From assembly GCF_013369485.1 (NCBI RefSeq), contig NZ_JABWEB010000008.1:62001-126000 (forward strand): a stretch of 64,000 nucleotides of DNA, in the 5' to 3' direction. This document shows positions 32,538 through 41,415 of this stretch, in pieces. This DNA comes from Massilia sp. BJB1822. Lineage in GTDB: Bacteria > Pseudomonadota > Gammaproteobacteria > Burkholderiales > Burkholderiaceae_D. Position 1 is the first letter of the stretch, and every line of letters begins with the position of its first letter. The position numbers and the translations under genes are program-made. Below the pieces are notes generated by a model. The model was not told the origin of the DNA, did no database searches, and saw only the letters and a list, made by a program, of their open reading frames with translations.

Positions 32538-33730
32538 GATGCAGCCTTGGCGGCGATCGTGCGCCACAGGGTTTCGCTGGTCCAGTAGGCGCTGTGGGAG
32601 GATGGGAAGGGCTGGCCGCTGTTGATGCGGACATCGGCACCGTCATGGCCAAGCAGCGGCGCGATCAGATAGGACAGCATATCCGCCTCGTCGTAGAAAT
32701 TGGTCCAGGGCGGGAAATCGGGCGGCAAATGCTGCTCCGGCTCCAAACCGGTCAGCGCGCCGGTTTCATAGAAAAAGCCGGCTTGCGAGCCGACCGTGAA
32801 CAGCTGGCGCACATGGGGACGCAATTCGGGCTGCAACAGCAGCGTATCGACGCAGGCGATGCCGCCCAGGCTATGGGCCAGCAGGAAGACGGGGCGTTCT
32901 GCCGCCGCGCTGATCCGGCGCACCGTATCGGCGATGCGCTGGCGGATGGGCGCGCCCCGGCTCTGGTACACGATGATGTCGCCCATGACCGGGCAGGCCA
33001 GATCGGACAGGGCGCCCCGCCGGCGTTCTAGATAGCGGGTCGATAGCTGCCGGCCCAGGCCAAGGAAGGGCGCCATCAGCCACGCCCCGGCGCCGCGCGC
33101 CGTGCCGCCCAGTTCCTGCTCGATCAGGTTGTGCAGTTGCGCGCGCTCCTGCTGCTGCAAGGGCGGCAGGCCGGCGGTGGCGGCGTTGCGCGCCAGCTGG
33201 GCGCTGACGCTGGCGGCCACGGCGCTGCTGAGGGCGGCGGGATCGCAGCTGCAAGCGCCGAGGCAATCGAGCAGCTCGCCGCCCGGTTGCTGCAGGGATG
33301 CCAGCGTTGGCGCCAGCAAGGCTTGCCAGCCGAGCGTTGCCAGTAATTGCGTCAAGGCGCCGGACTGCGGCAAGGCGGCCAGGCGGCTGAGCATCAGGCG
33401 CGCACCCTGGGCCGACTGCGGCGTGACCGCGTCCTGACTCTCGCCGGCGGCCAGCAAGCGCACTTCCAGCAGCGGATCGTCATACAGCAATTGCCAGCGC
33501 AGCCAGGACTGCATCTCGGGCAGCAGCTCGCCCGGCCCGCGGGCGCTGTCGTAATTGGGGATGGAGGCGCCGCCATGGCGCAGGCGCGCGCCCAGATCGT
33601 CGCCCCAGACGCAAGCATGCACCTGGGCCTGCGGCAGCCAGTTGCGCAGGCGCTGCGCGATGAGGTTGCGGGTCAGCTCGGCATCGTCGCCGCGGACATT
33701 AATGCCATGCACGAAAACGAAATGAGCCAT
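32534..33730 (-). CDS. Alpha/beta hydrolase heading the caspase-MoxR operon
   Basis: The 398-residue protein starts FVFVHGINVRGDD (oxyanion loop). The nucleophile is Ser287 in LLAHSLGGIA (GxSxG-like, AHSLGG). The acid is probably Asp347 or Asp350 in NFYDEADMLSYL and the base His379 in PSSHSAYW. The ~200 residues between the first strand and the nucleophile include a helical insertion, possibly a lid. The SSHSAYW ending is shared by uncharacterised lipase-like proteins. GGGAGG lies just upstream of the ATG at 33730, preferred over 33751. As first gene it could be a lipid- or ester-cleaving effector or a signal generator. Cytoplasmic by sequence. Confidence 0.72.
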   Translation of the reverse strand: MAHFVFVHGINVRGDDAELTRNLIAQRLRNWLPQAQVHACVWGDDLGARLRHGGASIPNYDSARGPGELLPEMQSWLRWQLLYDDPLLEVRLLAAGESQDAVTPQSAQGARLMLSRLAALPQSGALTQLLATLGWQALLAPTLASLQQPGGELLDCLGACSCDPAALSSAVAASVSAQLARNAATAGLPPLQQQERAQLHNLIEQELGGTARGAGAWLMAPFLGLGRQLSTRYLERRRGALSDLACPVMGDIIVYQSRGAPIRQRIADTVRRISAAAERPVFLLAHSLGGIACVDTLLLQPELRPHVRQLFTVGSQAGFFYETGALTGLEPEQHLPPDFPPWTNFYDEADMLSYLIAPLLGHDGADVRINSGQPFPSSHSAYWTSETLWRTIAAKAAS

Positions 33731-33822
33731 GACGCCTCCCGACAACGGCATTCCCGGCGCCCAGCCGGAGGCGCCCGTACAAGAGGGATTTTCCTTAAAA
33801 TAAAGAAACTAATAGCATTTTT

Positions 33823-33851
33823 ATACTAGCGCATTGTCCGGGGCTTGTAAA
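33823..33851 (-). promoter_or_regulatory. Promoter of the hydrolase-caspase-MoxR operon
   Basis: On the minus strand TTTACA (33851-33846), a 17-base spacer and TAGTAT (33828-33823) form a good sigma-70 promoter about 93 bases before the hydrolase ATG, inside an AT-rich leader. It shows that the operon has its own promoter, separate from the HD-hydrolase gene upstream. Confidence 0.55.
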
Positions 33852-33870
33852 AAAAACCGGCGCCGCTGTT

Positions 33871-34494
33871 TCATATGGCAGACATCAGCCGCCGCAGCTC
33901 GCCCAGAAAGCGCTCCTGGGCCAGATCGGGCGGCCAGGGTTCCCACGGCCGTCCCCCGTACAAAGGCAGCAACGGATCGTCCTGCACCGGCTCACTGCGG
34001 ATCTTCAAAATGCTGCGCACCTCCTGCCGCGACCAGCCCACCACATGGACCGCCTCGCTGGCGGCCGCGATGCGGTCGGCGCGCTTGTGGATGCGGTGCT
34101 CGGCGCGGGTCCAGGCCGGCAGACCATAGCGGCGGAACACCGCCGTCTCCAGTCGCTGGCTCAAGTCGCGGAAGCTCTCGCCGAGAAAGGGCTTGAGCAC
34201 GGAAATGCAATCGAAACCCAGCAGTCCCTCTTCCGCATCGTGCAGCAGCTCGCGCAGCTCCGTCAGCGGATCGAGCGGCGTGGCCGACCACAGCCGGCGC
34301 AACTGCATCACCGTAATCGAATGCTGTGCCACCGACAGCGGCAGCGGCCAGGCCGAATGCCCGCCCCAGCGGTAAGTCCGTGCCAAGCCCAGCGCCAGAT
34401 CCGCATCATCCCAATCGAACGGTGTCGGATCCAGCAAATCGAGCCGCTTTCCCGACGGCATGCGCACCCAGGCGCGAGCGTGATTCATCTTCAT
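33871..34494 (-). CDS. HD-domain hydrolase, YfbR-like
   Basis: The 207-residue protein has the HD metal site: SVAQHS with His58, LLHDAEEGLLGFD with His85-Asp86, and a later RADRIAAASEA with Asp. The pattern H...HD...D plus the GGHSAWPLPLSVAQH segment resembles YfbR-type nucleotidases and phage-like HD phosphohydrolases, which cleave deoxynucleoside monophosphates. The start is the ATG at 34494; the second ATG at 34488 has a better-spaced GGGG. It lies upstream of the conflict-like operon on the same strand, but separated by that operon's promoter. Confidence 0.75.
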   Translation of the reverse strand: MKMNHARAWVRMPSGKRLDLLDPTPFDWDDADLALGLARTYRWGGHSAWPLPLSVAQHSITVMQLRRLWSATPLDPLTELRELLHDAEEGLLGFDCISVLKPFLGESFRDLSQRLETAVFRRYGLPAWTRAEHRIHKRADRIAAASEAVHVVGWSRQEVRSILKIRSEPVQDDPLLPLYGGRPWEPWPPDLAQERFLGELRRLMSAI

Positions 34495-34536
34495 CCCCGC
34501 ATGCTACACGCCACCACCACTTTGATCCAGATCAGC

Positions 34537-34580
34537 AAATGTCCGACCCTGGTGTCAGGCACCAGGGTCGGACATTTTTT
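34537..34580. repeat. Perfect 18-bp hairpin, terminator or REP-like element
   Basis: AAATGTCCGACCCTGGTG (34537-34554) and its exact inverse (34560-34577) flank the loop TCAGG, followed by a short T-run. It lies 12 bases past the stop of the hybrid kinase gene and could end its transcript. The GTCCGACCCTGGTG core also looks like the mobile palindromic units scattered in Oxalobacteraceae genomes, which I recall but cannot verify here. Confidence 0.6.
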
Positions 34581-34588
34581 GATTTGGG

Positions 34589-37462
34589 TCAAACAGGGGT
34601 GGCGGTGCGCAGGTCGGCGCAGGCTTGGTCGAGGCGGGTTTGCAGCTCGGGGAGGAGGGTGCGCACTTGCTCGAGCTCGCCGGCGGCGGCGAGTTGTTCG
34701 AGCTGGTGGCAGAGGCGGTGCAGCTCGTCGGAGCTGAGGTAGCCGGCGCTGCCTTTCAGGGCATGGAAGGCAGAGGAGGCGGCCGGGCCATTGCCGGCCA
34801 GGGCGGCTTTGCGCGCCAGTTCCAGCCGGCGCGGGGCTTCGTCGAGGAAGGCGTGGGTGATGCGCTGCATATGCTGGGCCGAAAGGCCGGCCAGCGGCAG
34901 GATCTGGATGGCGCGTGGGGCGGCCGCTCCCTCGTCTTGGGCGACGCCGAATTGCGCGGCCAGCCGGGCTTCCTGCGGATTGCCGCTATCCAGGCCGGCA
35001 GCCATGGCGGCGCCAGCGCGCAAGGGCGAGGGCGCTTGCGCCGGCAGCGGACGGCCCCAGTTCAGCAGCTGGGCGATGGTCTTTTCGATCTGGTCGTAGA
35101 GCAGGCGTTCGTCCACCGGTTTGCTGAGGAAGCCGTCCATGCCGACCGCCAGATAGCGGGCGCGGTCATGGTCGCTGGCGTTGGCAGTCAGGGCGATGAT
35201 GGGGATCAGGGCGTCGCGCACCGGGTAGTCGGCCGTGCCGCCGCGCCGGATCAGGCGCGTGGCCTGTTCGCCGTCCATCTGCGGCATGCGGCCATCCATC
35301 AGTACCAGGTCGTAGCTGGCGGCGGTCAGCGCTTCCAGCGCCTGCACGCCGTTTTCGACGATGTGCACGGAGTGGCCCATGCTCTCCAACAGCGTGCTGA
35401 TGATGATCTGGTTGGTGCGCACGTCTTCGGCGCACAGCACGCGCAGCTTGTAGGCGTGGCGCTCGTGGCGCGGCACCGAGAGCGGATCGGCTTCCGGCGG
35501 CATGCCCGCTTCCAGCGGCAGGCGGAAGCTGAAGGTGGAGCCTTGGCCGACCGTGCTCTCGGCATGGATGGTGCCGCCCATCAGCTGTACCAGCTCCTTG
35601 CAGATGGCCAGTCCCAGTCCGGTGCCGCCGTAGCGGCGCGTGGTCGAGTGGTCGGCCTGTTCGAATTTCTGGAACAGGCGAGGCAGGGTGGCGGCGGGGA
35701 TGCCGGGGCCGGTGTCGCTGATGCTGAAGCTGACCATGATCTTGCCCTGCGCACCAGGCGTGGCGTGGCCTTCCAGCCGCACTTCGCCGCTGTCGGTGAA
35801 CTTGATGGCATTGCCCAGCAGATTAAGCAGGATCTGGCGGATGCGGGTTGGATCGCCTTTCACATAGCGCGGCAGGTCGAGCGCCAGTTCGCGCCGCAGC
35901 AGCAGGCTTTTGGCGTCGGCCTGGGCTTGCAGGATGCCGATGGCGTCATCGACCAGGGCTTGCAGATCGAGGTCCACGGTCTCGATGCTCAAACGGCCCG
36001 CATCGATCTTGGAGAAGTCGAGGATGTCGTTGAGGATGGCGAGCAGCGCCTGGCTGTTCTGCAGACCGATACGCAGATATTCTTCGGTGCGGCCCTGCAC
36101 CGAATGGTCGCGCAGCGCGAATTTGAGCATGCCGATCACGCCCGCCAGCGGGGTGCGGATGTCGTGGCTCATGGCCGACAGGAAGTCGATGCGGTGGCGG
36201 CTCACCACTTCCGCATGTTCTTTGGCTTCGGTCAGTTCTACCGTGCGTTCCTGCACTCTCTGTTCCAGGTTGTTGCGTAGCAGGCGGATCTGGTCGGCCA
36301 GGGCGAAGGCCAGCAGGATGCCGTCCAGCGTGCCGCCCAGCAGGGCCGCCAGCTGCGTATTGTCGAACACGCGCGGCATCAGGCCCAGATTATTTGGCAG
36401 CACGATCAGCCCGGGCATGAGCAGGGCGAGGAAGCCCAGCACGAAGAAGCGCGCCGGCTGGTAGCCCTTGCGCCAGACCACGATGCCGCTGGACAGCGCC
36501 AGGATCATCCAGACCATGATGGCCAGCGTGGCCAGCGTGTGCGCCCACGACAGCGCGAAGAAGCAGCTGGGCAGCATCAGCAGCGACAGCCACAGATTGG
36601 CATAGCTGGCGCGGTACAGGCGTGGCGCGTTCTCCTTCAAGTGCAGGAAATTGGTATAGAACAGGGTGCTCAGCACCGGCAGCAGGAAGAAGAAGATGTA
36701 GTGCACATTCAGCTGGCGCCAGCCGAACAAATCGGTGCCAAGGTGGAATGTCAGCGCCCAGCCGATGGCGTAAGCCACCACATAGGCGGCGTAGTAGATG
36801 GAGGCGCGTTGGCGCGTGATCAGGTAGATGAAGAAGTTGAAGATGGCCATCGAGGCCAGCGCGCCCAGGCAGCCGATGAACAGCGTGTTCTCTTTTGCCA
36901 CCAGGGCGCGGTATTCGGCCTGCGGCACGAAGGCAAAGCCGGGAACGCGGGCGTAATAGGGACTGTCGAAGCGCAGCAGCACGTCGACGGTTTCGCCGGG
37001 CAGCAGCGTGAAGGGTTTGCCGTAGTGGAGGAAGTACTCATGGCTGGCGCGGTAGCCGCTTTGCATGCGGTCGACCTGGCCGTCGTCGCGGAAGATGCGG
37101 ATGTCGATGCGGTCGATCAGGGTTTCATTAATATCCAGCACCCAGGCCGTTTCATTGCTGCTGTTGCGCACGCGAGCGTGCAGCCAGTAGGCGCCGCCCA
37201 GCAGATCTACGTTGGCGGCCGGCTTCAGGCGCGCCAGCAGGGCTTGCGCCTGCTCGGCATCGGCCGGCATGGCTTCGTCCTGTGCCTGGTACAGGCGCCC
37301 GGCCAGGTCGACTTCAAGGCTGGCGCCGGCCGTCAGCGCGAGTTCCGGCGCAGGGCTGGATGCGGCCGGCGCGGCGAACGCCAAGGCGCCGCAGAATAGC
37401 TGCAACAGCACCAGATATGCCAGCCAGACTGGCGGCGGAATGCGACGGGCAAGGCGGGACAC
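34589..37462 (-). CDS. 7TMR-DISM hybrid sensor histidine kinase
   Basis: The 957-residue membrane sensor starts with a signal-like helix (GTG start), a periplasmic DISMED2-like jelly-roll domain (about residues 35-180, with GGAYWLHARVRNSSNETAWVLD-like sheet) and seven transmembrane helices (~190-395). A short coiled coil leads to HisKA (FLSAMSHDIRTPL), a HATPase domain, a receiver (LVLMDGRMPQMDGE with the phospho-Asp), and a C-terminal Hpt domain (AFHALKGSAGYLSS). Such DISM receptors are thought to sense carbohydrates or other small ligands. A complete internal phosphorelay H-D-H is present, so an external response regulator is the likely output; none is adjacent. Confidence 0.92.
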   Translation of the reverse strand: MSRLARRIPPPVWLAYLVLLQLFCGALAFAAPAASSPAPELALTAGASLEVDLAGRLYQAQDEAMPADAEQAQALLARLKPAANVDLLGGAYWLHARVRNSSNETAWVLDINETLIDRIDIRIFRDDGQVDRMQSGYRASHEYFLHYGKPFTLLPGETVDVLLRFDSPYYARVPGFAFVPQAEYRALVAKENTLFIGCLGALASMAIFNFFIYLITRQRASIYYAAYVVAYAIGWALTFHLGTDLFGWRQLNVHYIFFFLLPVLSTLFYTNFLHLKENAPRLYRASYANLWLSLLMLPSCFFALSWAHTLATLAIMVWMILALSSGIVVWRKGYQPARFFVLGFLALLMPGLIVLPNNLGLMPRVFDNTQLAALLGGTLDGILLAFALADQIRLLRNNLEQRVQERTVELTEAKEHAEVVSRHRIDFLSAMSHDIRTPLAGVIGMLKFALRDHSVQGRTEEYLRIGLQNSQALLAILNDILDFSKIDAGRLSIETVDLDLQALVDDAIGILQAQADAKSLLLRRELALDLPRYVKGDPTRIRQILLNLLGNAIKFTDSGEVRLEGHATPGAQGKIMVSFSISDTGPGIPAATLPRLFQKFEQADHSTTRRYGGTGLGLAICKELVQLMGGTIHAESTVGQGSTFSFRLPLEAGMPPEADPLSVPRHERHAYKLRVLCAEDVRTNQIIISTLLESMGHSVHIVENGVQALEALTAASYDLVLMDGRMPQMDGEQATRLIRRGGTADYPVRDALIPIIALTANASDHDRARYLAVGMDGFLSKPVDERLLYDQIEKTIAQLLNWGRPLPAQAPSPLRAGAAMAAGLDSGNPQEARLAAQFGVAQDEGAAAPRAIQILPLAGLSAQHMQRITHAFLDEAPRRLELARKAALAGNGPAASSAFHALKGSAGYLSSDELHRLCHQLEQLAAAGELEQVRTLLPELQTRLDQACADLRTATPV

Positions 37463-37563
37463 GGCTCAGGACTATGACTTTTAATATGGAAGAGACAGGA
37501 TTTTAATCGACATCGCGCTGTCTGGCGGCCAGGAAGACCAACGGTGCTGACACAGTTTTTAGT

Positions 37564-38229
37564 ATGATTCCACTTTCTTTGTTGGATGGAAATGCTATTG
37601 TGCTAATTTCGCCTGAACAGTTTTTCGGCTTTCTGGCCGCCGCTCTGCTGATTACCGTGTCGCCGGGGCCGGATAATTTGATGGTCCTCAGCGTCGGCAT
37701 GTCGCGCGGACGCAAACAGGGCATGGCCTTCGGCCTGGGTTGTGCGCTGGGTTGTTTGAGCCACACTTTGCTGGCCACCCTGGGCGTGAGCGCGCTGATC
37801 GCCGCCTCGCCGCCGGCCTTTACGGCGCTGAAAGTGGCGGGCGGCCTGTATCTGATCTGGATGGGCATCGGCGCCTTGCGCAGCCGGGGCGGCGCCCGCG
37901 TCGAAGGACAGGGACTGCCGGACGAAACGCTGCTGCGCCTGTTCGGCAAAGGCTTGTTCGCCAACGCCATCAATCCCAAGGTGGTGCTGTTCTTCCTGTC
38001 CTTCCTGCCGCAGTTCGTGGTGGCGGGGCAGGGCAGCGTGAGCTGGCAGACGGCGCAACTGGGCCTGATCTTCACCGCCCAGGGCTGCCTGCTGTTTGGC
38101 ATGCTGGGTTACTTCTCGGGCGCCGTGGGCAAGTGGATCAACCGCAATCCTGCCGCAGGCATGTGGCTGGACCGCGTGGCGGGCGCCGTCTTCGTCGGCC
38201 TGGGCCTGCGCCTGATCGTGGCACGCTAA
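37564..38229 (+). CDS. LysE/RhtB-family amino-acid exporter
   Basis: The 221-residue protein has six hydrophobic segments and the family signature ALLITVSPGPDNLMVLSVG near the N-terminus, plus GLFANAINPKVVLFFLSFLPQFV. By family it exports amino acids or homoserine lactone-like metabolites. The start is uncertain: ATG at 37564 adds ~14 residues before the conserved region, and an in-frame GTG about 14 codons later could be the true start. It is divergent from the DISM kinase gene and convergent with a YceI-like lipoprotein (9 bases between them). Confidence 0.87.
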   Translation: MIPLSLLDGNAIVLISPEQFFGFLAAALLITVSPGPDNLMVLSVGMSRGRKQGMAFGLGCALGCLSHTLLATLGVSALIAASPPAFTALKVAGGLYLIWMGIGALRSRGGARVEGQGLPDETLLRLFGKGLFANAINPKVVLFFLSFLPQFVVAGQGSVSWQTAQLGLIFTAQGCLLFGMLGYFSGAVGKWINRNPAAGMWLDRVAGAVFVGLGLRLIVAR

Positions 38230-38238
38230 GCGCAGGTT

Positions 38239-38937
38239 TCAGCGGGCGGTGACGGCGAAGCGCAGTTCCAGTTCGTCCTTCACGGCCAGCGCGCCGCCCA
38301 TCACGGCAAAGGGCACGATGCCGAAATCGCTTTGCTTGAAGGCCAGCGTGCCGCTGGCGCTCAGGCCGCGCGGCGTGACCGTGATCCGCGCGGGAATCTG
38401 GTAGCTGCGCGTGACGCCATGCAGGGTCACGGCGGCGTCCAGCACCTCACCCTTGCGCTGGATCTGCAGCAGCACCCAGGGGTGGTTTTCCGCATCCAGC
38501 ACGCGGGTCAGCATGTTCTGGCGGGTGCCGGCGATGGCGTCGGCCGACGGTTCGGTGTGCAGGCCGGCTTCGGCGCGCAATCCGCTTTCGTCGACCGTCA
38601 TTTCATCCAGGCGAAAACGCAGGTCGGCCCGCTGCAGGCCGGGCGCAGCATAGCCTTCCAGCTTGCGCACCGCGACCACATGGTCATGGCCCAGGCGTGC
38701 CAGCAGGCCGCCGCGCCGTACGGTGACAGCGATCAGGGAATCGTCCGCGCTGATTTTGAATACGGGCTGGCCGCCGGCCTTGGCCTGGCGGTAGGCGGCG
38801 GGCGGGAAGCTGGCATCGGTGCTGTGCGAAGGCGCTTCCGCCGGGGCGGGCGCGCTGTCTGGCGCGGGGGGCGAGACGCAGGCCGTCAGCAGCAGGGAAA
38901 GGATGAGTGTTGCGGACGACCTGAAAAAACTGGGCAT
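38239..38937 (-). CDS. YceI-like lipoprotein
   Basis: A 232-residue protein with a lipoprotein signal (LILSLLLTAC, lipid-modified Cys20), a Pro/Ala-rich linker (residues ~22-45) and a YceI-like barrel: FKISADDSLIAVTVRRGG, LGHDHVVAVRKLEGYA and GVTRSYQIPARITVTPRG, then KQSDFGIVPFAVMGGALAVKDELEL. Family members bind lipophilic ligands. This one is likely anchored to the outer membrane. It is distant in sequence from the YceI protein at 22875. Confidence 0.85.
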   Translation of the reverse strand: MPSFFRSSATLILSLLLTACVSPPAPDSAPAPAEAPSHSTDASFPPAAYRQAKAGGQPVFKISADDSLIAVTVRRGGLLARLGHDHVVAVRKLEGYAAPGLQRADLRFRLDEMTVDESGLRAEAGLHTEPSADAIAGTRQNMLTRVLDAENHPWVLLQIQRKGEVLDAAVTLHGVTRSYQIPARITVTPRGLSASGTLAFKQSDFGIVPFAVMGGALAVKDELELRFAVTAR

Positions 38938-39079
38938 TGTGAGTATTGGAGAGTTTGTCCTGGCGAACTTGGACTATCTTGAAAACAAGACGCTTGTTTC
39001 GCAGCCCCCCGATTGTGACAGTGTATGGTGCATTTGTCATGCCGGCGTAACAAGCGTGTGAGATGATTCCCCCGCTCTT

Positions 39080-39137
39080 TCAAATCTCTCCCGATTTGAA
39101 TCCCTTGGCCCGCATCGTGGATGCGGGCATTTTTTTA
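39080..39137 (+). terminator. Plus-strand hairpin pair with U-tract, possible small RNA 3' end
   Basis: TCAAATC-(6)-GATTTGA (39080-39099) is followed by GCCCGCATC-GTG-GATGCGGGC (39108-39128) and then a seven-T run. This is a classic Rho-independent terminator on the plus strand. No protein gene on that strand precedes it: the flanking YceI-like and chemoreceptor genes are both on the minus strand. It therefore marks an unannotated plus-strand transcript, perhaps a small RNA from 38938-39137. Confidence 0.7.
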
Positions 39138-39147
39138 TGCGCAGAGT

Positions 39148-41118
39148 TCAGGCTTCGCCGCCGATGCGGAAGGTGCGCACCACCTGCGCCAGCTTGGCCG
39201 CTTCCTCCTGCAAGGCGCTGGCCGCCGCCGCCGCTTCTTCCACCAGGGCCGCATTCTGCTGCGTCACCTGGTCCATGTTGACGATGGCGGTGTTGACCTG
39301 TTCGATGCCGGCCGTCTGCTCTTCGCTGGCGGAGCGGATCTCGTTCATGATGTCGGTCACGCGCTGCACGCTGCTGACCACATCGCCCATGGTGGAGCCG
39401 GCCTCCTGTACCAGCTTGCTGCCGGCGTTGACATTGCCGACCGAATCGTCGATCAGCTCCTTGATCTCGCGCGCCGCCGCCGCGCTGCGCTGGGCCAGAT
39501 TGCGCACCTCGCCCGCAACGACGGCAAAGCCGCGTCCCTGCTCGCCGGCACGCGCTGCTTCCACGGCGGCATTCAAGGCCAGGATATTGGTCTGGAAAGC
39601 GATGCCGTCGATGACCGAGATGATGTCCACGATCTTGCGCGAGGAGGCGTCGATCGCTCCCATGGTTTCCACCACCTGCGATACCACGGTGCCGCCGCGC
39701 TGGGCGATGTCGGAGGCGCTTTGCGCCAGCTGGCTGGCCTGGCGCGCATTGTCGGCATTCTGGCGCACGGTGGCGGTCAGTTCCTCCATCGAGCTGGCGG
39801 TTTTCTCCAGCGCGCCGGCCTGCTGTTCGGTGCGCGAGGAGAGATCCTGGTTGCCGCTGGCGATCTCGCCGGAAGCGGTGGCGATATGGTCGGCGCCCGA
39901 GCGCACCTGGCCCACTACCGAGGACAGGCTGCTGCTGATGCCGTTCATCGCCTCGGCCATGCGGCCGATTTCATCGTCGCCTTCTGCCTGCAGGCGCACG
40001 CGCAGGTCGCCGTCGGCGATCTGCCGCGCCGCGTCCTGCGCGTGGGCCAGCGGCAGGGTGACGATCTTGCGCACCACGAAATACAGGGCCAGCGCGAATA
40101 GCAGCAGCGCGGCAAAGCCGAACAGGGCGTAGCGGGTGCGCAGGCTGACCGCTTCGCGCGTGATTTCCTCGACATAGGCGCCGCCGCCGATCACCCAGTT
40201 CCAGTCCTTGACCAAACCATACGCCACGACCTTTTCGCGCGCTGTGGTTTCGCCGGGGTTGAGCCAGGGGTAGCGGATCACGCCGTTTTTCTTCTCCAGC
40301 ATCTCCTTGATGAATTCATGGCCGGACGAATCCTTGGAGTTCAGGATGTTCGCGCCTTCGCGCGCCGGGTGGATGATCAGCTTGCCGTAATCGGGGCCGG
40401 GGCGGGAGTCGAGCACATAGAAGTAGCCGGTTTCCCCGACCTTTATGGCCTTGATGCGCTCTTTCAGCACCGCGATCTCGCGCGACACATCGACGCCGAC
40501 GAACAGGATGCCTACCACCTTGCCGGCCGCGTCGCGGATCGGGTCGTAGCGCGTGATGAACTGCTTGCCGAACAGGGTGGCCAGGCCGGTATAGCTCTGG
40601 CCCGAGCGCAGCGCGGCGTAGCCGGGGTGGGCGCGGTCGAGCAGGGTGCCGACGGCGCGCTCGCCGTCTTCCTTCTTGACCGAGGTGGAGATGCGGATGA
40701 AGTCTTCGCCGCTGGCCGCGAACACGGTGGCGACGGCGCCGCTTTGCGCGGTAAAGCGGTCGGGGATGCTGAAGTCCATGTTCAGCATCTTGCCGCCGTC
40801 GCTGAGGGCGGGCGAGGGCTTGCCGCCGACGTCGATGGTTTGGCCGGGATCGAGCGCGAATTTGCCGCTGTAGGAGGCGGCCAGCACATTGGCAAAGCTG
40901 TTCGCTTCGCTGGTGACGGCGCCGTTGAAGACTTCCACCATATCGCGCACGCCGCGCAATTCCGTGTTCAGTCCCTTGATTTCGCGTTCTTCGAGCAGGG
41001 CGGTGGTGCTGCTGCTGATCAGCACGATGAGGATGGCGAGAATCAGACTCACCAGGCTGAAGGTAAAGAAAGTGAGCTTTCCGCCTACGCCAAGTTGCCG
41101 GAATTGAAATTTCCTCAT
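39148..41118 (-). CDS. Cache-domain methyl-accepting chemotaxis protein
   Basis: The 656-residue receptor has transmembrane helix 1 (~residues 15-37), a periplasmic dCache-like domain (~45-320, with a [11 protein letters not shown] segment), transmembrane helix 2 (~335-355), a HAMP domain and the cytoplasmic signalling coiled coil. The trimer/CheA tip reads [34 protein letters not shown] (residues ~505-535). There is no C-terminal CheR-tethering pentapeptide (it ends RIGGEA). Ligand unknown; Cache domains bind amino acids, organic acids or amines. Adaptational residues ([16 protein letters not shown]) are present. Confidence 0.93.
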   Translation of the reverse strand: MRKFQFRQLGVGGKLTFFTFSLVSLILAILIVLISSSTTALLEEREIKGLNTELRGVRDMVEVFNGAVTSEANSFANVLAASYSGKFALDPGQTIDVGGKPSPALSDGGKMLNMDFSIPDRFTAQSGAVATVFAASGEDFIRISTSVKKEDGERAVGTLLDRAHPGYAALRSGQSYTGLATLFGKQFITRYDPIRDAAGKVVGILFVGVDVSREIAVLKERIKAIKVGETGYFYVLDSRPGPDYGKLIIHPAREGANILNSKDSSGHEFIKEMLEKKNGVIRYPWLNPGETTAREKVVAYGLVKDWNWVIGGGAYVEEITREAVSLRTRYALFGFAALLLFALALYFVVRKIVTLPLAHAQDAARQIADGDLRVRLQAEGDDEIGRMAEAMNGISSSLSSVVGQVRSGADHIATASGEIASGNQDLSSRTEQQAGALEKTASSMEELTATVRQNADNARQASQLAQSASDIAQRGGTVVSQVVETMGAIDASSRKIVDIISVIDGIAFQTNILALNAAVEAARAGEQGRGFAVVAGEVRNLAQRSAAAAREIKELIDDSVGNVNAGSKLVQEAGSTMGDVVSSVQRVTDIMNEIRSASEEQTAGIEQVNTAIVNMDQVTQQNAALVEEAAAAASALQEEAAKLAQVVRTFRIGGEA

Positions 41119-41159
41119 GGGGATTACTTTCTTATTTTAATGAAGTCCTAAGCCTGCCT

Positions 41160-41342
41160 ATAAGAAAGGATGGCAAAGTGTACTCCGTAGCGCGCGATCC
41201 CTGTCGCGCGACAGGCTGCCAGTTTGCCCCTAACTGGCACAGTTTCTTCCCGATGGGTGGGTTGCCCGTTGGAACCCCTATCCCCGCGCTAAGTATAGCG
41301 TTTTGACCGGCTCCCTCCTCAGATTGCGGCCGGTCTTTTTTT
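41160..41342 (+). ncRNA. Structured intergenic segment, candidate small RNA ending in a terminator
   Basis: The plus strand from ~41160 holds consecutive hairpins: palindrome CCTGTCGCGCGACAGG (41200-41215), TGCCAGTT-(7)-AACTGGCA (41217-41239), CGCT-AAGTAT-AGCG near 41290, then GACCGGC-(17)-GCCGGTC (41305-41335) and T7 (41336-41342). The U-tract shows plus-strand termination 74 bases before the GST gene. It could be an independent small RNA, a leader attenuator of the GST gene, or (read on the minus strand) a 5' leader of the chemoreceptor. No known riboswitch motif was recognised. Confidence 0.45.
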
Positions 41343-41415
41343 GTTCGCCAGCAAAAGTGTATGAATGGCGCTATGATCTCTTTCCATTCATTGCAGCAGG
41401 CAGACAAGGACATTT

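Noticed and set aside
38903..39061. 52-codon plus-strand frame (MSVADDLKKLGIVS...) with AGGGAAAGG before the ATG
   Set aside because: It begins inside the opposite-strand lipoprotein signal region and has no family resemblance. The terminator after it could equally serve a small RNA, so I did not list it as a gene.
41119..41415. GEMM (c-di-GMP) or cobalamin riboswitch before the chemoreceptor or GST gene
   Set aside because: None of the conserved sequence blocks of these riboswitches was found on either strand.
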